From Pleurocapsa sp. MO_226.B13 (GTDB taxonomy: Bacteria > Cyanobacteriota > Cyanobacteriia > Cyanobacteriales > Xenococcaceae): DNA of 36,786 nucleotides. Both the position numbers and the translations under genes were made by a program. This document shows positions 24,658 to 32,772 of the stretch, piece after piece. The notes beneath the pieces were generated by a model that worked only from the letters and a program-made list of their open reading frames with translations, made no database searches and was not told where the DNA came from. The stretch's first letter is position 1. Every line of letters starts with the position of its first letter. Where the stretch lies: positions 1 to 36,786 of the forward strand of contig JASJEI010000064.1 in the NCBI GenBank assembly GCA_030064795.1, read 5' to 3'.

Positions 24658-25407
24658 ATGGTCGCGAAAAACAACCGCCCCTGGAATTTAGAATCCTTCC
24701 TCAACTCCCTGATCTTTGAGCTAGATAAGGCACAGGATACTCTTTCTGTGAAAGGACTCAATCGAAAATTGACCTATACCGTGAAAGATGTCGCCCTCGA
24801 CTTGCAAATCTTTCCCGAATACGACGGGGATACCGTACGTTTTACTACCGCCAAACCAGGAGAGACAGGAGCATCTAAAGTTTCGCTGCAACTGGGTTCT
24901 ATTCGAGATCATCAAATTAAAGAAGTCACCAAAGAACCCCTCACTAAAGATGACATTTCTATTGAAGACACCGATTTACCAGAACCCGCACGGAAAGAAC
25001 TAAAAAAACTAGGTATTAAATCAGCCGAAGACTTAAGAAGGACTGTAGAAGAGCGCAATGTCGATCTGGAAAAAATAACCGAACAAAAAATCGACTACAA
25101 AAACTTGGCTGACATGATTAATCAGTCTCGTCGTAGAAAGCAAGCTCCCAGAGTGTCTCGGGTTAGCGTGGCGAAATCAACCCCTGGAAAAGCTATTTTA
25201 ACCCTTGAAGGAGATAACTTGGCGATCGCATCTTCTTTAGATGATTTTCCTTTAGCAGTCATTAATGACCAAACAGTGGAGATAGTATCGGCGAACCAAA
25301 ATGAATTGCAAATTCAAGTCAATCAAGACCAAATCCAAGGTACATCAAAACAGTTAAAAGTTGCCCTAGATCCTTATGCGATTGTAACCATGAACCTTAA
25401 ATCCTAA
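24658..25407 (+). CDS. 249-residue protein: Trypco2-like N-terminus, helix-hairpin segment
   Basis: Residues about 10-85 give SFLNSLIFELDKAQ, then KLTYTVKDVALDLQIF and SKVSLQLGSI. The helix-then-strands arrangement is reminiscent of Trypco2 domains. Residues about 100-150 are helical (LPEPARKELKKLGIKSAEDLRRTVEERN), like helix-hairpin-helix segments of polymerase-lid type. A C-terminal beta domain (about 160-249) reads KAILTLEGDNLA and DQTVEIVSANQNELQIQV, and resembles an IPT/immunoglobulin-like fold. I chose ATG 24658 over the in-frame TTG at 24643. It runs 10 bp into the next gene and should share its transcript. Function is unknown; a binding or adaptor role is inferred. Confidence 0.65.
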   Translation: MVAKNNRPWNLESFLNSLIFELDKAQDTLSVKGLNRKLTYTVKDVALDLQIFPEYDGDTVRFTTAKPGETGASKVSLQLGSIRDHQIKEVTKEPLTKDDISIEDTDLPEPARKELKKLGIKSAEDLRRTVEERNVDLEKITEQKIDYKNLADMINQSRRRKQAPRVSRVSVAKSTPGKAILTLEGDNLAIASSLDDFPLAVINDQTVEIVSANQNELQIQVNQDQIQGTSKQLKVALDPYAIVTMNLKS

Positions 25408-25417
25408 ACAAATATAA

Positions 25418-27352
25418 ATGCCTAATTACCGATCGCCCAATCACAATCGTTTACTGGCACTCGAACAAGAGTTGCTGGCAAAAAAACGATGGGCGAAAGA
25501 GCTTAAAAGCGAGCAGGATATAGACGATCTTAAGCAAGAGCAAACTAGGAAAGTTAGTGGAAAACGACAAGTAAATAATCGACTGCTACAACTCGAACAA
25601 GACATTTTAGGCAAATATCGCAGCAAAGAATCCCAGACAAAGACATCTCAGGCACGCACTTTAAGGGTTGAAAAGCATAAGAGCGATCGCATAATTTCTA
25701 GCAAGAATAAATCATCATTAGAACAACAACCCCAACGGCAGAAACCAAAATCAAAGGGTAGTCGAGTTAAGTCTCAAGTTTTTGATACGGGTGAAGCTAT
25801 TATTCTGCAATATAACAGTGAAGCTTTGACCGTTGCTACACCTCATGCAGTAGCAGTTGACCTTCCTGCAACAACATCGATGGTTGATACATTGCCGATT
25901 CCAGACTTGCCCATTAATAATGAAAAATCTGCTATTTCAAGTGGTGATGATTCAGATAAATCTCCATCTTTAACTGAGACTAGCATAAGTGACAAAATTG
26001 AAGCTTCAACACCAGAGTTACCAGTTGTTCCAGAAACAGTAGTTGCTAACCCTAAAATTTCCACAGAAATGGATCGGGAAACTGAAGATTCCTTATCTCA
26101 AGCTGCTGAATTAATTTCTAAAATCGACACACAACCCTATCCCCTACAAGCAGAAGATATCCCTCCTATCATTGCCGAACTAGAGAGCGATCGCCCAGAA
26201 GCACCAACACAACCAGTATCCCCCCAAAAGAAACAAGCAAGCGATTACTCTACTTCGTCTCCAAGCGATCGCAAAAACCCCCATGATATTTTCGATCGCC
26301 TGGGTAAAAACATGGCTTATGCCACCACCTTTGATGTGGGAACGATCGAACTAGAACAATTATTTGATGAATTCGATCGCACTTTAGAGTTAGAAGAACA
26401 AGAAAGAAAGGTCGATTCTGTTTCTCAGGTACAAAGCGATCGCAATTGGGAATTAGAACAACGCTTTGATGAATTCGATCGCGCTTTAGAGTTAGAAGAA
26501 CAGGTAAATAAGGGTGATTCTGTTTTTCAGGGACAAGAGGATTTAGAATTAGAACAACGCTTTGATGAGTTTGACCGTACTTTAGAACAACAGGAAAAGG
26601 GAAAAACAGCTATAGAACCAGCCCCTCAGATAAAAACCCCATCAGAAATGATATCGGAAAAGACAGATGCAGAGATACAGGAACTGGGGGATACAGAGAA
26701 AAAAGCAGCAGGAAAAATTACTTCTAAACCACCAACAGATGGGATGCAAGATCAAAATCAGCAGTCAGTGATTTCACCTTTAGCATCTCGGCAGGTGGAA
26801 TTAGTGCAACCCCTTAGCCATGCTACCAAACTCAACCCCAATACTTCACCGAAATTTGACTTCAAATTAGAAGCTTTACTCTTCCGTACAGGTATAAATC
26901 TCATCTCTTTGATTCTGTGGTTGCTGAATCTTCTTTGTCGAAAACAGATAGATTGGCAATCTGAAATTGATTCGCGATCGACTTTATCTTCTTTTATATA
27001 TCGCGATCGAGAAAAAAACGAAGCGGGAAACTTAAACTCACAAGTAATTGATACGAACCTAAATGATCTCACCGAAGAAATTTCACCCTTGATTTTATCG
27101 AGTCAGCGATCGAGTTCCTTGACAAAATCAACACCAGTGGATGCTGCAACACTCAGTAGAGATCCCCTAACGGGAATGCCTAATTATGAATTTACTGAAC
27201 AAAATAGCTATCTGTTATCTGAAGGAGTTCAAGAAATTAAAGGAGTTCAAAAGTTGCAAAATTCTGTAACTAATGGAACTCCCTTAACTTCTCAATTCTT
27301 ATTTGAAAAACCCCGTCATCCTGCCCAAGAAAAAACAAATGATAGTAGCTAA
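25418..27352 (+). CDS. Disordered multi-motif protein with three LEQxFDEFDR repeats
   Basis: A 644-residue, low-complexity protein rich in Gln, Ser, Glu, Pro and Lys. Short motifs stand out: NxRLLxLEQxxL twice near the N-terminus (about 10-20 and 54-64), FDTGEAIILQYNSEA (122-136), HDIFDRLGKNMAYATTFDVG (289-308), and LEQxFDEFDRxLE three times (about 312-324, 346-358, 378-390; spacing 34 and 32). A hydrophobic stretch (about 486-508, LISLILWLLNLL) could be one membrane helix or a buried helix. The downstream gene encodes a shorter paralog with the same motifs. Such architecture suits a scaffold or a modified precursor protein. No enzymatic domain was recognised. Confidence 0.75.
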   Translation: MPNYRSPNHNRLLALEQELLAKKRWAKELKSEQDIDDLKQEQTRKVSGKRQVNNRLLQLEQDILGKYRSKESQTKTSQARTLRVEKHKSDRIISSKNKSSLEQQPQRQKPKSKGSRVKSQVFDTGEAIILQYNSEALTVATPHAVAVDLPATTSMVDTLPIPDLPINNEKSAISSGDDSDKSPSLTETSISDKIEASTPELPVVPETVVANPKISTEMDRETEDSLSQAAELISKIDTQPYPLQAEDIPPIIAELESDRPEAPTQPVSPQKKQASDYSTSSPSDRKNPHDIFDRLGKNMAYATTFDVGTIELEQLFDEFDRTLELEEQERKVDSVSQVQSDRNWELEQRFDEFDRALELEEQVNKGDSVFQGQEDLELEQRFDEFDRTLEQQEKGKTAIEPAPQIKTPSEMISEKTDAEIQELGDTEKKAAGKITSKPPTDGMQDQNQQSVISPLASRQVELVQPLSHATKLNPNTSPKFDFKLEALLFRTGINLISLILWLLNLLCRKQIDWQSEIDSRSTLSSFIYRDREKNEAGNLNSQVIDTNLNDLTEEISPLILSSQRSSSLTKSTPVDAATLSRDPLTGMPNYEFTEQNSYLLSEGVQEIKGVQKLQNSVTNGTPLTSQFLFEKPRHPAQEKTNDSS

Positions 27353-27420
27353 AAATTAAGTCTGCAACCCCAGTTAATTTAGCAATCCTTGATTCATCAC
27401 TAATAAATTGGTAACTAAAA

Positions 27421-28491
27421 ATGGAAAACAAAAAACGAAACAATAGCCTATTTACCTTAGAACAAGGACTTCTCAAGAATCAAGCTTCTCAACAACAATC
27501 TCAGCAACCTTCGGTGGAGAAACCCAAACGCTGCCAGGAGGAAGCACGGGCATTTGATTTCGGGGAGGCGATCGAACTACGCTACGATAGCGATGCTTTT
27601 CCCACAGCAACACCAAAGGCGGAGTCATTTTCTACCTCGAATTCCTTCGCTTCAGAATTAACAGATGAAAGTTTGCCCTTTGAAGTAGAAGCTTTTGAAG
27701 TAGATAGGGAAGTTACACCCGTTAGTAAACCAATTGAACCCAAACCGCAACCTCCCCTACAGCCCGAAATTCAACCAGAAAGCGCCTCCGAAGCAATGGA
27801 GGTACGATCTTCGGAAACCCCTCTAAAAACTACTCGTTCCGTAAAACAGCCGACTACGGTTACACCAAGCACTTCTAAAGAAGAATTATCCGATGCTCAA
27901 GCCTTTGCTGCGGATTTACAAGCTATTCTTAATGGAGAGAAAACCTACGATACCCAGCAACAGCAGGTAGTTTCCACTTCATCACCAACACCACCACCAA
28001 CATCCACAGCCCATCCTCACGACATATTCGATAAAGGAAAAACTACTACTATCCCACCCCAGCAGTCAATAGAACCAGAACCCGTCCCAATGTCTCGTTC
28101 TCATGCTGTTTTTGACCAAATGGGTCAGAATATGGCTCATGCCACTGATTTTGACCAAGGAACTATGGATTTGGCGTTGGAGCAAAGTTTTGATGAGTTT
28201 GACCGAATTTTAGACGAGCAAGCACAGGAAATGAAAGTTCGAGCTACACATCCAAATAATCATGACTTTAACCAAGAAGAGGAAGAAACCTTGGAAGCTA
28301 AAAAAATAAGCGTGCCATTAGAAATGGATACATCAGAATTACCAAGCGATCGCAATCTGATGACTCAGGCATTAGAAACACAGAAATCGCCGACAACCAA
28401 GAAAACAAGCTCACCTTCAAAGGAATCAGAGAAATCTATTTCAGATGAAGAAGACTTAGAAGAAATGATACCTCCAGAAGTCTGGTTCTAA
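27421..28491 (+). CDS. Disordered multi-motif protein, paralog of the preceding gene
   Basis: A 356-residue protein sharing the motif series of its neighbour: NNSLFTLEQGLL (about 7-18), FDFGEAIELRYDSDAF with ATP following (45-65), and SHAVFDQMGQNMAHATDFDQG then LEQSFDEFDRILD (about 227-265). A partial HPHDIFDKG occurs at about 198-206. It also has DAQAFAADLQAILNGEK (about 158-173), which the longer copy lacks. Between motifs it is Pro/Thr/Ser/Gln-rich and probably unstructured. It begins 68 bp after the paralog, consistent with tandem duplication and divergence. The role is unknown; candidates are a scaffold, or a substrate for the neighbouring peptidases or ligase. Confidence 0.72.
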   Translation: MENKKRNNSLFTLEQGLLKNQASQQQSQQPSVEKPKRCQEEARAFDFGEAIELRYDSDAFPTATPKAESFSTSNSFASELTDESLPFEVEAFEVDREVTPVSKPIEPKPQPPLQPEIQPESASEAMEVRSSETPLKTTRSVKQPTTVTPSTSKEELSDAQAFAADLQAILNGEKTYDTQQQQVVSTSSPTPPPTSTAHPHDIFDKGKTTTIPPQQSIEPEPVPMSRSHAVFDQMGQNMAHATDFDQGTMDLALEQSFDEFDRILDEQAQEMKVRATHPNNHDFNQEEEETLEAKKISVPLEMDTSELPSDRNLMTQALETQKSPTTKKTSSPSKESEKSISDEEDLEEMIPPEVWF

Positions 28492-28542
28492 TAAACATTT
28501 AAACTGCTGAAGCTGTAATTCAAACAAAAAAAGGATAACACC

Positions 28543-30348
28543 ATGGGAAAAATTGGAGAACGAATTAAACAATTTCAAAAGACATTTGGCATCGAAATTG
28601 AATTTTGCAGTCATGATAGTGACCTTCTTAGCTTCACTCATATTGAAGTTTGCATAATAAAACACGATAAATTTGAGTGGAAAATAGAAACGGATGCAGA
28701 TTACACTCTCGAACTCGTCTCGCCTATTGTAGATTTTGACGATCAGACAAAGGCGAACGAATATAAAAGACGACTTATGGTTGAATTGGATAGAATTGTC
28801 CGAGCTAAACCTACGTTAGATCGATGCGTTACGGAAATATCCAATTATTTAAGGAAGAGTGAAATCAAATATTATGATCCAGCCACAAAAGAAAAAAAAA
28901 CAGTAAAGTCTAATGCTCATATACAAGTCCAATACACATCAAGAGATAATCTCGTACAAGAACTAGATTTTCACAATTGGGATACAGACACGAACCTGGA
29001 ACGCGTTATTGCTCTGAAAGAAAAAATTGAGAATGATCGATCATTTGATGATGCAAAAGTAGCAGAACTTTTAAAAGGCGTAATATTAAGTCCTAGCAAG
29101 AAGCATGGTGGATTGCCCAGTTCCCAACTCAATCACCCATTAAGCTTGGAAAATTACGTATGGTATTCAATTAATGTAAAAGAGCCAAGAGCATGGCTTA
29201 GACTGATCTCTGCACCTCAAGATGATTTTCTACAGCGATGGAGACAAAAGAAGTTCATTTCTATATTAAAACAATATGAACATTTAGAGAAAGATGAAAA
29301 ATGGCGGAGACGATATCTAAATGATGATTATCTAGAACGACGACAAAACAAAAATATCCCAATATGGCATAGATACTGGTTTTGGCTTGTAAGTATTCGG
29401 GAAATAACTAGTAAAGCCTTGAAAGAGGATCGTAATAAAGATGTCTCTGACATCAAAGACCTAATTATGGGGAAAAATAGCTTAGATGATCTGATTAATC
29501 ATCATAATAAGAATGATTATCATCGATTTAGAGAAACAGAAGTGGAGTTTTTGGATATCAAACAACAAGAAATTATTTTAGAAAACAACATTGATGTTAT
29601 AACAATCAAAATTCCCAAAGATGTACCACTTCCTTCAGCTGAAAACCTACCCCAAATTAAAAATATTAGCTCTAAAAATATTAGCTCTTTATACAGGGCC
29701 ATGTATGTAACTATACACAAGCTAATTTCAGGAGCGCTGGGAGAATTAAGCGAGAACGAGCAGTCAAAGCTTCAAAAAATGATAATGGATATGAAGGGTG
29801 AGCTAGATGATGCAAATGTGCTGAAATCCTGTGTAGAAAATCCAGAGTTTCTAGACTTTCATTATGCATTGAAAGATTTGACTCCGCTATGGTTTAAGGG
29901 GGCTCTGGGAGATGTTTTACAGACACTAGATAGAGAGAATTTAGATAACTTAGAAAAAAACTTAAGCAGTCTTGAAAGTGATGATGTTGAAAAGATTTTG
30001 AATGATAATCTAAAATTTTTAGGACGTCTTTATACACTCAATGAATATTTTCATCATGGCAATCACTATGATTGGGATAAATTTAAAGAAGATCTACTTC
30101 CAAGTGTTAGTGGTTTTGTCAGACAATTTGAAAAAAGTAAGCAGAGTCTCTTGAGGGCATTGGAAGGTAACTCAATCAAATCATCTACATACGAGGCATT
30201 ACATAACAAGACTAAGGATAATAAGTTCTTAGATCGCACAAACGTACCTCCTTGGGAAGGTCGATGGGATACTATGAAGCCTCCTATGCAAAATAAAGAA
30301 GGTATTAAAGAAGGTATTGAATTTCTTGTCGAACATCGTAATAACTAA
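28543..30348 (+). CDS. Amidoligase-like protein with long helical C-terminus
   Basis: A 601-residue protein with a good AAGGA upstream. Residues about 13-21 give TFGIEIEFC and about 46-61 give WKIETDADYTLELVSP, the two signatures of the predicted amidoligase family (glutamine-synthetase-like COOH-NH2 ligases, PF12224 type), in which acidic residues bind metal and ATP. NAHIQVQY (His about 126) could be the following strand with its conserved His. Residues about 190-600 are helical and unfamiliar, far longer than in minimal amidoligases. The gene is AT-rich and lacks GCGATCGC, like the cysteine peptidase. Predicted role: forming an amide bond on a peptide or protein; the substrate may be a neighbour product. 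Motif-level evidence only. Confidence 0.62.
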   Translation: MGKIGERIKQFQKTFGIEIEFCSHDSDLLSFTHIEVCIIKHDKFEWKIETDADYTLELVSPIVDFDDQTKANEYKRRLMVELDRIVRAKPTLDRCVTEISNYLRKSEIKYYDPATKEKKTVKSNAHIQVQYTSRDNLVQELDFHNWDTDTNLERVIALKEKIENDRSFDDAKVAELLKGVILSPSKKHGGLPSSQLNHPLSLENYVWYSINVKEPRAWLRLISAPQDDFLQRWRQKKFISILKQYEHLEKDEKWRRRYLNDDYLERRQNKNIPIWHRYWFWLVSIREITSKALKEDRNKDVSDIKDLIMGKNSLDDLINHHNKNDYHRFRETEVEFLDIKQQEIILENNIDVITIKIPKDVPLPSAENLPQIKNISSKNISSLYRAMYVTIHKLISGALGELSENEQSKLQKMIMDMKGELDDANVLKSCVENPEFLDFHYALKDLTPLWFKGALGDVLQTLDRENLDNLEKNLSSLESDDVEKILNDNLKFLGRLYTLNEYFHHGNHYDWDKFKEDLLPSVSGFVRQFEKSKQSLLRALEGNSIKSSTYEALHNKTKDNKFLDRTNVPPWEGRWDTMKPPMQNKEGIKEGIEFLVEHRNN

Positions 30349-30413
30349 ATCTTGTCCACATTGCAAACTAGAGTTTTGCTTTGTAATGAATCTTGAGTGA
30401 AAATAACTTATTA

Positions 30414-30436
30414 CTACATGCGGCTAAAGCCTTTGT
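30414..30436. repeat. Copy 2 of a 23-bp dispersed repeat
   Basis: Identical to 372-394. It lies between the amidoligase-like gene and the interrupted small gene. Confidence 0.6.
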
Positions 30437-30542
30437 TCCACTTCCATCCAAGGTTTCAACAGGGTGGTTGTATAAGCTGAGAAGACATTAGCATACCCCA
30501 CACTCAAAATGTATCTCAATGAACTGAATTAAGGAAGTAGAA

Positions 30543-30812
30543 ATGGAATTACCAGATACACCTGAAGAAGAAGAAATACCTGAAATTAAGGAATTTGACG
30601 AACTACAGACGTTCATCGGCAACACCATAGATTATAGGGCGTTGCATTATGATGGAGTGGTTTAGGTTGACTGGGTGACTGGGGAAGCTTGGGAAAAAAT
30701 TAATTTTACTAGTGTAAAATCATCCCGCTACTATGCAACACCGATTATAGTTATCAAACGTGGTGTAAAACCCCCATCTAAAATTATTTCGCAGCAAGAA
30801 CAAAAAAACTAA
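30543..30812 (+). pseudogene. Small acidic gene interrupted by an in-frame TAG
   Basis: AAGGAAG at 30531-30537 precedes ATG 30543. The frame encodes 40 residues (MELPDTPEEEEIPEIKEF, then FIGNTIDYRALHYDGVV), meets TAG at 30663-30665, and then stays open in the same frame for 48 more codons (VDWVTGEAWEKINFTS, then SSRYYATPIIVIKRGVKPPSK) to TAA at 30810-30812. The second half is as protein-like as the first, so this looks like one 89-residue gene with a recent nonsense mutation, or with suppressed or read-through amber. As written, only a 40-residue peptide would be made. It lies downstream of the cluster on the same strand. Family unknown. Confidence 0.6.
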
Positions 30813-30837
30813 TAATTATTTTTTTAGGAGCAAGAAT

Positions 30838-30891
30838 ATGAGCGATCGCGATAAAAAACACAAATCAAAGCGATCGCTATTAATCGACTAA
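30838..30891 (+). CDS. Possible 17-residue basic peptide
   Basis: AGGAG at 30826-30830 stands 7 bases before an ATG that opens MSDRDKKHKSKRSLLID and stops at 30889-30891. The ribosome binding site is good, but so short a frame may be the remnant of a longer gene. It ends 6 bp before the end of the convergent glycoside hydrolase gene. Confidence 0.25.
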   Translation: MSDRDKKHKSKRSLLID

Positions 30892-30897
30892 AACAGT

Positions 30898-32676
30898 TTA
30901 AAACTTATTAGTAATCCAAGCGCACTGATAAGGTTGCAAGGTAAAACTATCGGTGATATCTTCAATTAGCATTCCGCTTAGTAAATCTCGCCAAGGATCG
31001 ATACAGATCAAATTAATATCCGAAAGATGGAGTTTTTGCGGGCGATCGCTTAAATTATTGATACAGAAGATACTCTGATCTCGATACATGCTTTGTCGCC
31101 AAAAAGTAAATAAAGCTTTGTTCATCGGATGCAGGGTATACTGGGTAGCATTGGGATGAAAAGCGGGTTGACGACGACGAATCTTAATCCTACGAGACAT
31201 TTCCCGTAAAACAATAGATTGCTTAGATTTTGGATTGCTGAGTTTTTGTTCTAACTCTTCATAGTTCCATTTATAACGATTGATCGAACGATTGCGCCTA
31301 GTTTTTTCTACTCCCGTATAATCATTAGAAGTTGCCAAGAGGCTGTGAATATAAAATGCAGGAATTCCTTCCAATGCCATCATGATCGTTTGAGAACAAA
31401 GAAATCGCTCTATTTGCCATTCATCTTCGCCTTTTGCCGTACCTTTGAGTGCATCGAACAGAGAAATATTAATTTCGTAAGGGCTTTGCGTACCGTCGGG
31501 CTTATTTCTCATGCTTATTTTGCCCCCAAACCGTTCCATCATCTTCAGCATGGTATTATATTCATCTTCTAATAACAGTCCTTCTGTGGGGCGCAAGCCA
31601 ATGCCGTCATGGGAAGCAGTAAAATTAAAATAAGCACAACCCAAAGGTGCGGGGGGCATACTCATCATCCAGGTTTTTAGATGGTCTGATTTTCCCTGTA
31701 GTAGTGCATTTAGAATTAAAGGTGGCAAGCTAAAGTTATAAATTAGGTGTGCTTCATCACGGTTGCCAAAATAGCTCAGGTTTTCTCTATTAGGTACATT
31801 AGTTTCCGTGATCAAGGCTACGTCGGGATTGAGCATTTGAGCAATTTCCCGAAACAGCTTAATTAAGGCGTGGGTTTGGGGTAAATGAATACAGGGAGTA
31901 CCTTCGCATTTCCACAAAAAACCAACTGCATCCAAACGAATATATTTAGAACCTTTTTGAATATAAAAAAGAATAATTTTGATAATTTCAATTAAAACAT
32001 CGGGATTACTATAATCTAGATCTACTTGATCGGGACTAAAGGTGGCCCAAACATGTTTTTTTCCGTCAACCGTATCTACTTCTACCAGTAACGGAGTACT
32101 ACGGGGACGAACGACAGCAGAAAGATCGGTTTCGGGTTGGGCTTCAATAAAATAGTCACATCCTGGTTTGATGCCATGTTTAAACTGCTTAAACCAAACG
32201 CTTTCGCTAGAGATATGGTTGAGAACCAAATCTGCCATTAAATCGAATTTTTGAGCAATATTTTCTACATCTTGCCAATTGCCCAGTTCAGAATCTACCT
32301 GTAAATAATCGATAACAGCAAATCCATCGTCAGAACTATAGGGACAAAAAGGTAAGATATGTACTCCTGTAATTGTATCTTGTAGCCTATCTAAAAAGCG
32401 ATTGAGAGTAACCAGAGGCTTTTCATCCGCAGTACAGATGCTATTCCCGTAGGTAATCATTATGACTTCATTCTGACTCCACTTGTCGAGATTTTCAGCT
32501 ACAGAATCAGCTAAGTATTCCTGGATTAACGAAAATAGTTGTTCTACGAGTCGCTCAACTGTCTGGCGATCCTCATAAATCCTAGTTAATAAAGGTTTGA
32601 CCTTAACTTCAAAGTGCTTAAATACTCGATTGTCTTTTGTTTTTTGCTCTAGGGTGGAATACTGAGATTTCTGCAT
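30898..32676 (-). CDS. GH13_18 sucrose phosphorylase-like glycosidase
   Basis: A TIM-barrel alpha-amylase-superfamily enzyme. With the chosen Met the nucleophile Asp is in YIRLDAVGFLW (about 249), the acid/base Glu in LITETNVP (about 291) and the third acid in TASHDGIGLRP (about 357). The strings GTPCIHLPQTHALI and SYFGNRDEAHLIYNFSLPP are typical of sucrose/glucosylglycerate phosphorylases of subfamily 18. By family it reversibly phosphorolyses sucrose or a related glucoside to glucose 1-phosphate. The frame stays open to TTG 32766; Met at 32676 is taken because the family homology begins soon after it, with Met at 32703 as the alternative. The upstream DUF4126 gene ends very close by, so the two form a likely operon. 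Confidence 0.87.
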   Translation of the reverse strand: MQKSQYSTLEQKTKDNRVFKHFEVKVKPLLTRIYEDRQTVERLVEQLFSLIQEYLADSVAENLDKWSQNEVIMITYGNSICTADEKPLVTLNRFLDRLQDTITGVHILPFCPYSSDDGFAVIDYLQVDSELGNWQDVENIAQKFDLMADLVLNHISSESVWFKQFKHGIKPGCDYFIEAQPETDLSAVVRPRSTPLLVEVDTVDGKKHVWATFSPDQVDLDYSNPDVLIEIIKIILFYIQKGSKYIRLDAVGFLWKCEGTPCIHLPQTHALIKLFREIAQMLNPDVALITETNVPNRENLSYFGNRDEAHLIYNFSLPPLILNALLQGKSDHLKTWMMSMPPAPLGCAYFNFTASHDGIGLRPTEGLLLEDEYNTMLKMMERFGGKISMRNKPDGTQSPYEINISLFDALKGTAKGEDEWQIERFLCSQTIMMALEGIPAFYIHSLLATSNDYTGVEKTRRNRSINRYKWNYEELEQKLSNPKSKQSIVLREMSRRIKIRRRQPAFHPNATQYTLHPMNKALFTFWRQSMYRDQSIFCINNLSDRPQKLHLSDINLICIDPWRDLLSGMLIEDITDSFTLQPYQCAWITNKF

Positions 32677-32772
32677 AAATTTCTGGCGTATGAGTCCGAA
32701 CATCTTACCAGTAAGTAACCAAACTTTGCACTTTAAAAAAGTTACACAAGAGCTTTTTGGCGACAAATTTCC

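Noticed and set aside
14604..30891. Extracellular contractile injection system or prophage
   Set aside because: No sheath, tube, baseplate, AAA ATPase, capsid or terminase gene was recognised; a single tape-like segment is not enough.
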